A stretch of 64,000 bases of DNA from Thioalkalivibrio nitratireducens DSM 14787 (GCF_000321415.2 NC_019902.2:3748501-3812500), one strand, 5' to 3'. Shown: positions 46,983 through 56,077, numbered from the stretch's first letter. Notes: generated by a model not told the origin, from the sequence alone. A program made the numbers and translations.

Positions 46983-47837
46983 ATGATGCAAGAACTTTCC
47001 CCCGTTGGCCGGTTCCAGACCATCGTGCTGGCCACCGATGGTTCCGAATACAGCGCGGCGGCCGAAACAGCCGCGGTGGACATGACCCGACACTGCGAAG
47101 CGCAACTCCTGGTGACCCGGGTCGTGCTGACCAATCCGGAATACGAGGCGCTGGTGCCCGACCGCGTGCAGCAGGCCGAGACAGAGGCCCAGAAACAGAT
47201 CGATGCACTCGCGGGCAAGGCTCGCGCCGACGGGATACACGTCGAGACGATCCTGCGGCACGGCGCCGACCCCTACCACGAAGTGGTGCGAGTCGCCGAC
47301 GAAAAGCATGCCGACGTGATCGTGATCGGCCGACGCGCCCGCAGCGACCTCGCCCGGCTGATGGTCGGCGATTCGACCGCCAAGGTCATCGGGCTGGCCT
47401 CGTGCAGCGTGCTGGTCGTGCCCCGCGGAACGCAGATGCCCGAACAGCGCATTCTGGTCGCCACCGACGGATCCCGGCTCGGCGACGCCGCCGCCTACTC
47501 GGCGGTGCGCCTGGCCAGGCGCTGCAACCTGCCGCTGACGGTGGTCACGGTAGCGCCGCCCGATGGCACGAAAGAACAACGGACCGAGGCGGACGCCGCA
47601 CTGGAACGCGTGCGCAAAGCGGCCGAGACGGAAGGGATCGGCATCGAGGCCCTGCGCGAGGAAGGGCGCCGGCCGGACGAAGTGATCACCGATGTGGCGA
47701 CGCGCCGCAACGCGGACCTGATCGTGGTGGGAAGCCATGGCCGCACCGGGCTCTCCCGGTTGCTGATGGGCAGCGTCTCGGAACGCGTAATCGGCAACGC
47801 CCGATCCCCGGTGCTGGTAGTCAAGGCCTCCGCCTGA
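46983..47837 (+). CDS. Tandem universal stress protein
   Basis: Two UspA domains in one 284-aa chain, about residues 12-145 and 155-284. The second ends with the ATP-binding signature GSHGRTGLSRLLMGSVSERV, and the first has a related GRRARSDLARLMVGDSTAKV. AGGAG precedes ATG-46983 by seven bases. The gene is divergent from the SLC13 permease with a 236-bp shared upstream region. Tandem Usp proteins bind ATP or other nucleotides and help in stress; the specific role is unknown. Confidence 0.9.
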   Translation: MMQELSPVGRFQTIVLATDGSEYSAAAETAAVDMTRHCEAQLLVTRVVLTNPEYEALVPDRVQQAETEAQKQIDALAGKARADGIHVETILRHGADPYHEVVRVADEKHADVIVIGRRARSDLARLMVGDSTAKVIGLASCSVLVVPRGTQMPEQRILVATDGSRLGDAAAYSAVRLARRCNLPLTVVTVAPPDGTKEQRTEADAALERVRKAAETEGIGIEALREEGRRPDEVITDVATRRNADLIVVGSHGRTGLSRLLMGSVSERVIGNARSPVLVVKASA

Positions 47838-47871
47838 GGCCCGCCCGCGGCCTCGCCTCGATGCGCGGGGA

Positions 47872-48579
47872 TCAGCCCCTGCGCCTGAACAGGAAGTCGT
47901 GGACCCGGTGGCCCAAACGCAGGCCGCGGCGCTCGAACCGGGTCTCGGGCCGCCGCTCCGGCCGCGCGGGCAGCGGCTGCGGACCTTCCGGCCGGAACCC
48001 GCCGTCCTCGACACCCATCACGGCCTGGACGTGGGCCGCGTAATCGTCCCAGTCGGTGGCGATATGCAGCAGCCCGTCGGGGCGCAGGCGCGAAGCGAGC
48101 AGCCGCACGAAATCCGGCTGGATCAACCGGCGCTTGTGGTGCCGCTTCTTGTGCCAGGGATCCGGGAAGAAAATCTGAACCGCGTCCAGGCTCGCGGGAA
48201 GGATACAGCGCTCGAGCACTTCGACCGCGTCCCGGTCGAAAATGCGGATGTTCTCCAGCCCCCGGCGTTCCATCTCGACCAGGAGATGGCCGACCCCCGG
48301 CCGGTGCACTTCGATCCCGATGAAGTCCTGCTCCGGTGCCTGCTCTGCCTGCCGTGCGAGGCTCTCGCCGCTGCCGAAACCGATCTCCAGCGTGACCCGA
48401 GCGCAGCGCCCGAACAGCGCCGCGCGATCGAATGGCGCGTCGCCCGGGTCGACACCGTACCGCGGCCAGAGGGTCTCCAGCGCACGGGCCTGACCGGTGG
48501 TGAGGCGACCCTCGCGACACACGAAGCTGCGCACCCGCCGGCGCTCGACAGCGAGCCGATCGGAGGCCGGTCCCGTCAT
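47872..48579 (-). CDS. trmB: tRNA (guanine-N7)-methyltransferase TrmB
   Basis: Methylates G46 of tRNA; 235 aa. SAM motif TLEIGFGSGESLA, and family signature FPDPWHKKRHHKRR, are intact. I selected ATG-48579, four bases after the thiG stop; the frame runs to 48627 within thiG and is less likely to start there. The thiS-thiG-trmB order is common in beta- and gammaproteobacteria. Confidence 0.94.
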   Translation of the reverse strand: MTGPASDRLAVERRRVRSFVCREGRLTTGQARALETLWPRYGVDPGDAPFDRAALFGRCARVTLEIGFGSGESLARQAEQAPEQDFIGIEVHRPGVGHLLVEMERRGLENIRIFDRDAVEVLERCILPASLDAVQIFFPDPWHKKRHHKRRLIQPDFVRLLASRLRPDGLLHIATDWDDYAAHVQAVMGVEDGGFRPEGPQPLPARPERRPETRFERRGLRLGHRVHDFLFRRRG

Positions 48580-48583
48580 CGGT

Positions 48584-49390
48584 TCAGGTAAAAAAGTAGC
48601 CGGTTTCCGGTGACGACGCGCTGGCATGGCGCCGCGGCGCCATGCGCCCGGCCAGGAAGGCCTCGCGCCCGGCGATGATCGCGTGTTTCATCGCTCCCGC
48701 CATGCGCACCGGATCACGGGCCGCCGCGATCGCGGTGTTCATCAGCACGCCGTCGCAGCCCAGTTCCATCGCGATCGCGGCGTCCGACGCGGTGCCGACA
48801 CCGGCGTCCACCAGCACCGGGACCCCCGCCTGTTCGACGATCTCGCGGATGTTGTAGCGGTTCTGGATGCCGAGACCGGAACCGATCGGCGCCGCCAGCG
48901 GCATCACCGCCTTGCAGCCGGCCTGCTCCAGGCGGCGTGCCAGCAGCGGATCGTCGGTGGTGTACACCATCACGTCGAACCCCTCGGCCACCAGGATCTC
49001 CGCGGCCTTCAGCGTCTCGAAGCTATCCGGATAAAGGGTCTTCGGATCACCCAGCACCTCGAGCTTCACCAGGCTGTGACCGTCCAGCAGCTCCCGGGCG
49101 AGGCGGCAGGTGCGGATCGCTTCGTCGGCGCTGTAGCAGCCGGCGGTGTTCGGCAGCAGCGTGTACCGATCCGGCGGCACCGCTTCGAGCAGGTTCGGCT
49201 CGCCCGGAGTCTGGCCGATGTTGGTACGGCGGATCGCGACGGTCACGATCTCCGCACCGCTGGCCTCGATGGCCAGCCGGGTCTGCTCCAGATCCCGGTA
49301 CTTGCCAGTGCCGACCAACAAGCGGGAGACAAAGGTTCGATCGCCGACCCGGAAGGTGTCGGCAGCGTCGGTTGCAGCAACAGCGGTCAT
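48584..49390 (-). CDS. thiG: Thiazole synthase ThiG
   Basis: TIM-barrel enzyme that builds the thiamine thiazole from DXP, dehydroglycine and ThiS thiocarboxylate; 268 aa. The Schiff-base lysine lies in LVKLEVLGD, and [23 protein letters not shown] and the phosphate loop at the end are typical. ATG-49390 gives the family length. It is downstream of thiS, separated by 58 bp. No TPP riboswitch was seen upstream, where a tRNA gene lies. Confidence 0.97.
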   Translation of the reverse strand: MTAVAATDAADTFRVGDRTFVSRLLVGTGKYRDLEQTRLAIEASGAEIVTVAIRRTNIGQTPGEPNLLEAVPPDRYTLLPNTAGCYSADEAIRTCRLARELLDGHSLVKLEVLGDPKTLYPDSFETLKAAEILVAEGFDVMVYTTDDPLLARRLEQAGCKAVMPLAAPIGSGLGIQNRYNIREIVEQAGVPVLVDAGVGTASDAAIAMELGCDGVLMNTAIAAARDPVRMAGAMKHAIIAGREAFLAGRMAPRRHASASSPETGYFFT

Positions 49391-49448
49391 GCGGATCCCT
49401 GCGTTGATGGTTCTGGGCCGGGCTGCGGCCCGGCGGTGACGGGGCGGA

Positions 49449-49664
49449 TCATCCGCCCCCGATGGCCTGTACGATCTCGACACGGTCCTCCGGCGACAGC
49501 CGGAACGTCGCATGCTCGCCTCGCGGGACGAGTTCGCCGTTCACCTCCACGGCCAACCGGCGCCCGGCCAGATCCAGCAGGGCCAGCAACTGACCGAGCG
49601 TCGCCGCGCCGGAATCCGCCGGCGGTGCGAACGTATAGGGCTCGCCGTTCAGGATGATCTGCAT
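49449..49664 (-). CDS. thiS: Sulfur-carrier protein ThiS
   Basis: Ubiquitin-like sulfur donor for thiazole, 71 aa. It starts [15 protein letters not shown], with [12 protein letters not shown] in the middle, and ends ...VQAIGGG, supplying the C-terminal Gly-Gly needed for thiocarboxylation. The in-frame region upstream of 49664 overlaps the tRNA-Gly gene on the other strand and is not coding. Confidence 0.92.
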   Translation of the reverse strand: MQIILNGEPYTFAPPADSGAATLGQLLALLDLAGRRLAVEVNGELVPRGEHATFRLSPEDRVEIVQAIGGG

Positions 49665-49723
49665 GGTGCAACCCGTTTGCGCGTTGAGCGTCGGACATCG
49701 AGCGCATACAATAGCGGGCCGAC

Positions 49724-49797
49724 GCGGGTGTAGCTCAATGGTAGAGCCTCTGCTTCCCAAGCAGATGACGAGGGTTCGATTCCCTTCACCCGCTCCA
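49724..49797 (+). tRNA. tRNA-Gly (anticodon CCC)
   Basis: Acceptor GCGGGTG/CACCCGC, D-arm GCTC...GAGC, anticodon stem TCTGC/GCAGA with loop TTCCCAA (anticodon CCC), T-arm GAGGG-TTCGATT-CCCTT, and encoded TCCA end. It reads GGG codons. Confidence 0.95.
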
Positions 49798-49917
49798 TCT
49801 CTCGGTTCACCTGCGCACCCATGCGCGAATTCTACCACCTGCCCCCCGTCCTCGCGATCGACCGCGCGGACTGTTTGCGCATGCCTTGCGCGCCCTGGGC
49901 GACCCCTTAATACGAAC

Positions 49918-49930
49918 TAGACTTTGTCTA
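49918..49930. promoter_or_regulatory. Palindrome TAGAC-TTT-GTCTA upstream of a Fur-family gene
   Basis: Perfect five-base arms, 23 bp before the likely start of the Fur homologue and close to a TATATG -10-like element at 49940. Position suits autoregulation; the sequence differs from the classical Fur box. Confidence 0.45.
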
Positions 49931-49953
49931 ACCTGCTGGTATATGCTCCTGCC

Positions 49954-50394
49954 ATGAGCGTGTCACAGAACAGCGTGGAGCGTCTTCCGCGGGAGCAGGC
50001 CGTCGACCTGCTCGACCGCCACGGCATCTCCCCCACCGAGCAGCGAATCGAAATCGCGTCGCTGTTGTTCGCGCGTCATCAGCACCTCAGTGCCGAACAG
50101 ATTCTCGCCCAGCTCAGCCGGCAGGCCAGCCGCGTGTCCAAAGCCACGGTCTACAACACCCTAAAGCTGTTCGCCGAAAACGGCCTGGTGCGCGAGGTGA
50201 TCATCGACCCCGCAAAGCGCTTCTACGACTCGAACCTGGATCCGCACCACCACCTCTTTTACACGGATACCGGCCGGCTCGAGGACGTGCCTCCGGCCCA
50301 GGTCGATGTAGCCGGCCTCCCGACCCTGGCGAATGGGCTCGAGATCGTGGGCGTGGACGTGGTCATCCGGGTCGCTCCGCGCAAACCATCCTGA
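49954..50394 (+). CDS. Fur-superfamily regulator, Irr/PerR-like
   Basis: A 146-aa metalloregulator. A winged helix (about residues 25-90) with SKATVYNTLKLFAENGLV is followed by a dimerisation part with the metal-site segment DPHHHLFYTDTG. The structural CxxC zinc pairs of Fur and PerR are missing, as in Irr-type members. It could sense haem, peroxide or iron; the sequence alone does not decide. A TAGAC-TTT-GTCTA palindrome lies upstream. It stands between two tRNA genes. An in-frame TTG at 49924 is a less likely start. Confidence 0.88.
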   Translation: MSVSQNSVERLPREQAVDLLDRHGISPTEQRIEIASLLFARHQHLSAEQILAQLSRQASRVSKATVYNTLKLFAENGLVREVIIDPAKRFYDSNLDPHHHLFYTDTGRLEDVPPAQVDVAGLPTLANGLEIVGVDVVIRVAPRKPS

Positions 50395-50443
50395 CGCGGC
50401 AACGTTGTTGTCAGGCCGTACGCTCGGCTATCATTCGCTCCTC

Positions 50444-50519
50444 GCCGACGTAGCTCAGCTGGTAGAGCAGCCGATTCGTAATCGGCAGGTCCGCAGTTCG
50501 ATTCTGCGCGTCGGCACCA
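50444..50519 (+). tRNA. tRNA-Thr (anticodon CGT)
   Basis: Acceptor GCCGACG/CGTCGGC with discriminator A and encoded CCA, anticodon stem GCCGA/TCGGC with loop TTCGTAA (anticodon CGT), 76 nt. Its 3' end faces the decayed accessory region, as is common for integration sites. Confidence 0.95.
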
Positions 50520-50533
50520 TAGAACAAACACTT

Positions 50534-50560
50534 AGGCCACCGGACAAGGTGGCCTTTTTT
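50534..50560 (+). terminator. Rho-independent terminator after tRNA-Thr
   Basis: AGGCCACC (50534-50541) pairs with GGTGGCCT (50548-50555), followed by six T. Confidence 0.9.
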
Positions 50561-50794
50561 GTTTCCGATGTCCGTGTAGCCACTGTGTAGCCGATTTTCG
50601 TCTACATGCGCTTCCGCGTAGCCAGATACCGGGAGAGCCAAGCCAGCGCCCTAGACCGGCGCGAGTCCCGCGCCCCCAACGAAAAACCCCGGCACAGCGG
50701 CCGGGGCCGGTAGGGTCGGCGGGGCTGGCGGCAACCGGTCACTCAGGCCGGTCTCGCAGGATGAAGGAACGCCCAACAATCGTTGCCAGCGCCG

Positions 50795-51109
50795 CTACTG
50801 CCAGTCGCTCGATCGCTCGAGGTTCAACGCCCGCAGCCGGGACAGGATCTCCGGGTCCGGCATGTCGGGCGTGTAATCCGTCCACCCATAGGCCGCAGCC
50901 ACCGCTTCGTCCAGACCCCGGTGCGCGTGATCCAGCCAAGTCGGCCGCTGGTTGTACCAGTTGGTCAGGGTGCGCTTCTTCAGGTGGGCTTCATGCGCCA
51001 GTTTCGAGACAATCCGATCCGAATAGCCCGGCACGACCTCCGGCACCCGATCGACCCACTCGGGCAAGTTCAGCCGGTTCGTGCGCAGCGTGCTGACGCC
51101 GAGAGAGCC
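50795..51109 (-). pseudogene. C-terminal remnant of a large DNA methyltransferase (MmeI/Eco57I-like)
   Basis: The leftward frame contains LKKRTLTNWYNQRPTWLDHA, then LDEAVAAAYGW and MPDPEILSRLRALNLER, the typical last ~70 residues of type IIL-like restriction-methylation proteins (~900 aa). Frame continuity extends to about 51109 (RTNRLNLPEWVDRV) but the catalytic NPPF-containing body is missing. It lacks a plausible start codon and ribosome-binding site. Lying just beyond tRNA-Thr, it is best explained as the relic of a deleted defence island. Confidence 0.75.
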
Positions 51110-51482
51110 CCCTGCGCACGCGGGGCGCGCTTCACGGCCCTGACCGGGCAGTCACAGATCATCCGGGTGTGGCTGCTTATGGATCCAGAACAACCCAGGG
51201 TCCGTGGCCATTATCAAGAAAATCCTCATCCACGTTCACATGCAAGAGCCCACGAAGAAAGCAGACAGTGGCTGCCCGCTTGTGCCATCCAGAGATGATC
51301 GCGGGAAACGCGATCCGACAGAGTGCTCAGAGGCTCCGCTTTGACGTGCGACCCGTAACGAAAACAGCGTTCTTCGGCGGAACCCTTTCCAAGCTCTGGG
51401 ATGCGCCTGGACGAGGCCTGGTTGACTCGCCACCTGGCGGCAGACTAGAAAGGTAGCCAGTCACCCCTTGGCGAGATACGCG
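51110..51482. other. 373-bp gap in the decayed region
   Basis: No supported gene on either strand. It is less GC-biased than the core (for example 51180-51260) and probably consists of fragments left by deletions. No att-like copy of the tRNA-Thr end was found by eye. Confidence 0.35.
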
Positions 51483-51728
51483 ATGGAGAATCTGTTGGAG
51501 CGTATCACGGTCAATCCGGACATCTTCGGCGGCAAGCCGATCATCCGTGGGCACCGACTCGCGGTCGAGCACGTGCTGGGCATGCTGGCGGCGGGCGACA
51601 CCCCGGAGGCCATCCTTGGCGCCTACCCCTGGCTCGAGTGGGAAGACATCCGTGCCTGCCTGACCTATGCACACCGGATGGTCGAGCATGAGCGTGTGGA
51701 GCCCTTCATTGCGCGGACCGCCGCTTGA
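51483..51728 (+). CDS. DUF433 protein, likely antitoxin of a DUF433/DUF5615 pair
   Basis: An 81-aa protein with the family core ITVNPDIFGGKPIIRGHRLAV (first 20 residues match best) and a helix-turn-helix-like second half LAAGDTPEAILGAYPWLEWEDIRACL. DUF433 proteins resemble VapB-type antitoxins and usually sit before a DUF5615 gene, as here. The next gene starts inside its stop codon (TTGA). Confidence 0.85.
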   Translation: MENLLERITVNPDIFGGKPIIRGHRLAVEHVLGMLAAGDTPEAILGAYPWLEWEDIRACLTYAHRMVEHERVEPFIARTAA

Positions 51729-52075
51729 GGTTTCTGCTCGATTCCTGCGTTGCTGGCCAGTTGAAACAGGCCTTGACGGCTGCAGGGCACGACGTGGAAT
51801 GGTGTGGAGACTGGCCGCAAGATCCTGGCGACGGTGCTGTTCTCGCGTACGCGCACAAGCAACGCCGCGTCTTGCTGCCCCTCGACAAGGATTTCGGGGA
51901 ACTCGCGATACTGAAGGGTGCTCCTCACGCCGGTATCCTGCGCTTGTCTGGCCTGAGCCTGTCGGAACATGCCTCATCGACGCTGGCCGTGCTTGACCGT
52001 CATGGCGAGGAACTGGAGCAAGGCGCACTGATCACCGTGACTCCGGGCCGACTGCGCATTCGTCATCCGCGTTGA
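51725..52075 (+). CDS. DUF5615 PIN-like protein, putative toxin
   Basis: A 116-aa protein with the Mut7-C/PIN-like pattern: FLLDSCV at the start, D in GDGAVLAYA, and LPLDKDFGELA, giving the acidic residues of a putative nuclease site. It begins with TTG, overlapping the DUF433 stop. Such pairs are listed as toxin-antitoxin-like, but activity has rarely been tested. Confidence 0.85.
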   Translation: MRFLLDSCVAGQLKQALTAAGHDVEWCGDWPQDPGDGAVLAYAHKQRRVLLPLDKDFGELAILKGAPHAGILRLSGLSLSEHASSTLAVLDRHGEELEQGALITVTPGRLRIRHPR

Positions 52076-52302
52076 CCTCGTTGCCTGGGAACGAGACGCT
52101 GCCCCAAGCCGCTCCGGGGTTGCCTCCTCAAGCCAGTCCGGTGCGGTCGTGCTGCGCGCATTCTTTGCTGCCCGCCCCTGCCACGGGCTGCGTTGAGCGC
52201 CGCGGTCAAATCCGCGGCGGTGCTGCCGGCTCCCCGGCGCTGCAGCAGCTTCAGTAGCTCCCATTGCCGCGTGAGGGTCCGACGGGTGGTGGCGCTGGGC
52301 AT
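52063..52302 (-). pseudogene. N-terminal fragment of a WYL-domain regulator
   Basis: The first 39 codons (to about 52186) encode TTRRTLTRQWELLKLLQRRG and AADLTAALNAA, the winged-helix start of WYL/DeoR-like regulators (usually ~300 aa). Family similarity then stops abruptly and the frame runs out in basic low-complexity sequence. The start abuts the stop of the upstream AAA-like gene, so the pair was probably an operon before truncation. Confidence 0.65.
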
Positions 52303-53085
52303 TCAGCGGGCTCCCTCGAAGAAATGCGCCAGGCGGACCATCGCCAGGGTGTCGCGCTCGCAGTAGCGCAGCAGCGCGTCGCGCAGGTAGGGCCGCACCA
52401 CGGCGAGGAACGACTCGACGTGCGCGTAGTCATGGGCCGCCAGCGTCGGGGCCCGGCTCGGGGCGATGGTGTCGCGCAGCAGGCCGACCGGGTCGCCTTC
52501 CGAGGACAGCAGGTGGTCGGCGAATTTCTGTGACAGCAGGTCGAGCTTGCCCCGCAGCAGGTCGCTGCCGTTGCGCTCCAGCGTCAGCCGCCCCTGGGCG
52601 CCGAGGGCAGCGCGCACCTCGCGCTCCGGCAGCTCGAGCAGCCCCGCCAGCGCATGGAACACCTTGGCCGAGGAGAGCGGGCCGAGGTAGTCGGCGGTAT
52701 CGTCGAGCAGCCGCTCGTTGTGGATCCGCACCGCGAACTCGAGTACCCGGCGGTCGGTCTCCGACCGCCCCACCAGCGCCGCCAGGCGGGCGGTGTTCGC
52801 GCGCAGGCGTTCGGGCACCGTCACACGCTTCCGGCTGCGTTCGGCCGCGGCGTGCAGCGACCGCAGCGCCAGGCGCACCGCGCGCGGGTCGTACTCCGGA
52901 CCCATCGGGTCGACCCATTCACCCAGGCCGATCGCCTCGGCCAGTGCGTCGTTCATCAGACCGTGCGCGGCAACGAACTCGCGGTGGCCGCCGAGCGGCA
53001 CCAGCATTCGGAGAAGCCAGAGGCGGACGATGGGGAGCAGGTCGCCTGGCGGTGCGGATGAGCAGGAAAGTCGGCGGCGGCGCAT
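52303..53085 (-). CDS. AAA+ ATPase N-terminal region, apparently fused to a DUF2779 tail
   Basis: A 260-aa ORF with a good ribosome-binding site (AAGGAG, seven bases before ATG). Residues 10 to about 235 look like the N-terminal domain of a large AAA+ ATPase (DLLPIVRLWLLRMLVP, DDTADYLGPLSSAKVFHALA, LLSQKFADHLLSSEGDPVGL), but the Walker A and B part that should follow is absent. The last ~25 residues, LLRYCERDTLAMVRLAHFF, instead resemble the exonuclease-like end of DUF2779 proteins. A deletion joining two genes explains this best. Both families would share RDAL at the junction (inferred from memory of the families). Confidence 0.55.
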   Translation of the reverse strand: MRRRRLSCSSAPPGDLLPIVRLWLLRMLVPLGGHREFVAAHGLMNDALAEAIGLGEWVDPMGPEYDPRAVRLALRSLHAAAERSRKRVTVPERLRANTARLAALVGRSETDRRVLEFAVRIHNERLLDDTADYLGPLSSAKVFHALAGLLELPEREVRAALGAQGRLTLERNGSDLLRGKLDLLSQKFADHLLSSEGDPVGLLRDTIAPSRAPTLAAHDYAHVESFLAVVRPYLRDALLRYCERDTLAMVRLAHFFEGAR

Positions 53086-53390
53086 GGGGATCTCCTTCGG
53101 GGGTGGAGATCATTCTCCGGGTCGGCGCGTCAAAATGTTTCGCACCCTGCCCCGGCGACTGCGACACCCTGCGTAAACCCGACACACTACCGACGCGCGG
53201 CACAGGCGGCAGGAGACACAACCAAAGCTTGAGACAAGCCGTAAAATATCACGCCCCATGTGATCGTATCCCTGCCAACAGGGCCGGGGCGTCGTTGGGC
53301 GACCGGTTGCCCCGGCTTGAAGCCGGGCAGGCACCGAGGAGGCAGGCCTGGAGGCTTGCCTGGCCGAAACCGCCCGGAGCCCGGGTCAGG

Positions 53391-53464
53391 CCCCGCCCCC
53401 GCCCCCGCCCCCGCCCCCGCTTCCCGAACCCGAACCCGAACCCGAACCCGAACCCGAACCCGAG
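53391..53464. repeat. Two adjoining hexanucleotide repeat tracts
   Basis: About five units of CCCCCG (53391-53419) are followed by six exact units of CCCGAA plus one CCCGAG (53423-53464). It lies 20 bp beyond the S9 peptidase stop. The remaining part of the 53086-53484 gap has no supported gene. Confidence 0.95.
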
Positions 53465-53484
53465 ACTTGGTGTCGCCGGTGGTC

Positions 53485-55503
53485 TCAGTCCAGCGTGGAA
53501 CGGTCTACCCGCAGCGCCTCGCGCCGCTCCTCGACCCTCTGTGGGTGTGCGTCCTGGAGCCGGCCACCCAGGTGCTCGGCGAGGAAGTCCTCCAGCGCTG
53601 CCATCACCGCCAGGCGGTTGGTCTCGTCGACCAGTCCGTGGCCCTCGTCGGGGGCAAGGTAATACGCCACGTCGTGACCGGCATCCCTGAGAACGCGCAC
53701 GATCTGGTCGGACTCGGCCTGGACCACACGCGGATCGTTGGCGCCGTGAACGACCATCAGCGGTGCACGGATGTGCTGGGCCGAGAACAGGGGTGACTGC
53801 GCCTTCAGCCGCTCCCGGTCTTCCGGATCCTCGGGGTCGCCGACCCGCCGTTGCCAGCGCGCGATGCCCGGGCGCCAGTAGGCGGGAAAGGACTCGACCA
53901 GCGTGATGATGTTCGAGGGCCCGACCACCGAGACACCGGCCGCGTAGAGGTCGGGCGTGAACGCGAGACCCGCGAGGGTTGCGAAGCCGCCGTATGAGGC
54001 CCCGTAGATGGCGATCCGGTCGGGATCGGCAATGCCTTCGTCAATCAGGTGCTTCACGCCATCGGTGATGTCGTGTTGCATGACTCCGGTGCCCCAGCCG
54101 CGGTTGCCGGCGTTCAGGAATTCCTTGCCGTAGCCCGATGAGCCGCGGAAATTGGGTTGCAGCACCGCATAGCCGCGGTTGGCGAGAAACTGCACCGTCC
54201 CGCGGTATCCCCAGGTGTCGCGCAGCCATGGCCCGCCGTGGGGGTGCACGACGACCGGCAGGTTGCGGGGCTTCTGGCCAGGCGGCAGGGTCAGGTACGC
54301 CGGAATCTCGGTGCCGTCGCGCGCGGTGTAGCGTATCGGCTCCATCTGCGCCAGGTGCTCGCTCGGCAAGTCCGGGCGCACGCGGTAGATCTCGCTCAGC
54401 GCCATGTCCGCAGTGTCGTAGAGATAAACCGTGCCGGGGTCGGTGTCGCGCGTCAGCGCCACGGTCCAGCGCGTCTCGTCGCGGTTCGTGGAGGTGATGT
54501 CGAGGTTGCCTTCGGGCAGCAACTCCTGCAGTCGGTCAAGGTGGGTCGCAAAGTCCTCGTCGTGGGCGTAGATGCGCTGGCGATCCCCCGCGTAGACCGT
54601 CGCGAGCAGGCGATCGTCCTGCTGCGAGAAGATCGCACGACCCAGGTCCACCTCCTGCTCGGGATCCTGGTGCACCTGCTGCTCCTCGCGGCTGTCCGGG
54701 TCGAACAGCACCAGCACGACGAGGTCACGCTGCCCGGCATTGGTGCGAAGATAGATTCGCTGTCCGTCGGGATGGAAGCGCGTGAGGCTGCAGGATTCCT
54801 GGAAGCTGCACTGGTAGACCACTTCGCCGAGTTCCCCTTCGCCACTCACACGCAGGATCTCGGTGCTGCCGTCCGCCGTGGTGCGCGACGCCTTGCGCAG
54901 GCGGCCCTGATCGAAGTGCCAGCGCTGGATACCGGCATCGTTGCGTACCATCAGCTCCCGCTCCGCCGCAGCGATATGGACACGATGCACGTCGTGCAGC
55001 GAAGGATCACGATCGTTGAGTCCCACGTACATCACGTCGGGTTCGTCGCGGGGCAGGTGATACACGATGGCCCGGGCGCCTTCCGCACCGGCCAGCCCGC
55101 GCGAGGGCGGCACCTCCGCATCGGCGGAGGGTTCGGCGAGGGGGTCCACGGCCCTGATCTCGAAGTTCTCGTCGCCGTCGCGATCCTGGGCGTAGAGCAG
55201 AAAACGCCCGTCGCGGCTCCAGAAGTGGCGGCCCACCGAGCGGGCGTGGGCGGTCACCGGTCGCGCCTGATCGAAGGGCGCGTCGACGGCCTTGACCCAG
55301 AGGTTCATCGCGCCCGCATGGTGGCTGCGAAACGCGACGGTCTCTCCGTCGGGTGAGATGCGCGCCGCGCTGTACTGCGGATCCTTGAAGAAGAGCTCGA
55401 TGTCGAGCAGGGGCTGCGTATCTCGCTCGGAGTTCTCGGCAGCTGCCGGGAGCGCGACTGCGGCGAGCATCAGAAGGGGAAGGGTCAGCGCCAGCTGGTA
55501 CAT
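53485..55503 (-). CDS. Exported S9-family prolyl oligopeptidase/acylaminoacyl peptidase
   Basis: A 672-aa serine peptidase. A signal peptide (about 1-22, ALPAAA) points to the periplasm. A seven-blade propeller with TolB-like repeats fills residues 30-420. The alpha/beta-hydrolase domain has S503 in GASYGG, D590 in GANDPRV and H622 in DEGHGL, so the triad is complete. It probably degrades short peptides. ATG-55503 is chosen because it starts the signal peptide. It is a lone, intact gene within a decayed area. Confidence 0.92.
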   Translation of the reverse strand: MYQLALTLPLLMLAAVALPAAAENSERDTQPLLDIELFFKDPQYSAARISPDGETVAFRSHHAGAMNLWVKAVDAPFDQARPVTAHARSVGRHFWSRDGRFLLYAQDRDGDENFEIRAVDPLAEPSADAEVPPSRGLAGAEGARAIVYHLPRDEPDVMYVGLNDRDPSLHDVHRVHIAAAERELMVRNDAGIQRWHFDQGRLRKASRTTADGSTEILRVSGEGELGEVVYQCSFQESCSLTRFHPDGQRIYLRTNAGQRDLVVLVLFDPDSREEQQVHQDPEQEVDLGRAIFSQQDDRLLATVYAGDRQRIYAHDEDFATHLDRLQELLPEGNLDITSTNRDETRWTVALTRDTDPGTVYLYDTADMALSEIYRVRPDLPSEHLAQMEPIRYTARDGTEIPAYLTLPPGQKPRNLPVVVHPHGGPWLRDTWGYRGTVQFLANRGYAVLQPNFRGSSGYGKEFLNAGNRGWGTGVMQHDITDGVKHLIDEGIADPDRIAIYGASYGGFATLAGLAFTPDLYAAGVSVVGPSNIITLVESFPAYWRPGIARWQRRVGDPEDPEDRERLKAQSPLFSAQHIRAPLMVVHGANDPRVVQAESDQIVRVLRDAGHDVAYYLAPDEGHGLVDETNRLAVMAALEDFLAEHLGGRLQDAHPQRVEERREALRVDRSTLD

Positions 55504-55822
55504 CCAGGCCTCCGGGGTTCTGCGCGTTCGCGGGGGACAACCATTACCGGCGTAGGAACCGTCCGTAACGGCCTGAGTTCCGCGGCAGAGGGGCAGGGAA
55601 GCGGAGTGTCGGTGGGTGGGACAGCCAGACGTTGTGCGTTCGCGGCTCGACGAAACCGATGCCGGGGTCTGGTCTGGATTCGGGCGTGCGAACGGGTTGG
55701 ACGGCAGTTGCGGCGGTCGCGTCCTTGCACCAGCCACAGACCGGAACGACGCGTGGGCTGCCGCCATAGCATCTCGTCCTCGACTATCTCCTCGCGGCCC
55801 TCGCCTCGCTTTCGTGATAGTC
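55504..55822. other. 319-bp gap upstream of the S9 peptidase
   Basis: Holds the presumed promoter of the peptidase gene and the region where the rest of the truncated CIA30 gene would have been. I see no gene. Confidence 0.4.
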
Positions 55823-56077
55823 CTACTCCATGTCGGAGCGCCCGCCCATCACGCGGTCGGTGATGTCTCCCCACCGTGTGACGAGATGGGAGCGGCCATC
55901 GTCACGCTGGAAATCATCGATCAGCAAAGAGGTCGTCGCCGGTTCCTCCGACGCCAGGCCCGAGAGTGGCAGAACGGCCATCAGGGCGACAAGCACGGCG
56001 GGCACAAGACGACCCTCCCCATGCCCTCCGCGGCCCAGCGCCGTACACTTCCTCAGGACCGGTCTCATGGAGGTCAT
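55823..56077 (-). pseudogene. Truncated CIA30-family protein
   Basis: An 84-codon frame: a signal-peptide-like start (VPAVLVALMAVLPLSGLASE), then LLIDDFQRDDGRS and TRWGDITDRVMGG, the first conserved block of CIA30 (complex I intermediate-associated protein 30) domains. A TAG follows six codons after the VMGG motif, whereas the family needs another ~120 residues. No continuation is visible in other frames downstream. Confidence 0.7.

Noticed and set aside
49665-49723. Search for a TPP riboswitch before thiS
   Set aside because: The space between thiS and tRNA-Gly is only about 60 bp and shows no THI-box core.
50560-50794. Possible integrase gene beside tRNA-Thr
   Set aside because: No frame shows tyrosine-recombinase motifs (R...HxxR...Y), and no direct repeat of the tRNA end was found by eye.
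53423-53464. Pro-Asn repeat reading frame across the CCCGAA tract
   Set aside because: The frame lacks a ribosome-binding site, its remainder is Arg/Pro-rich nonsense and it overlaps the peptidase gene antisense.
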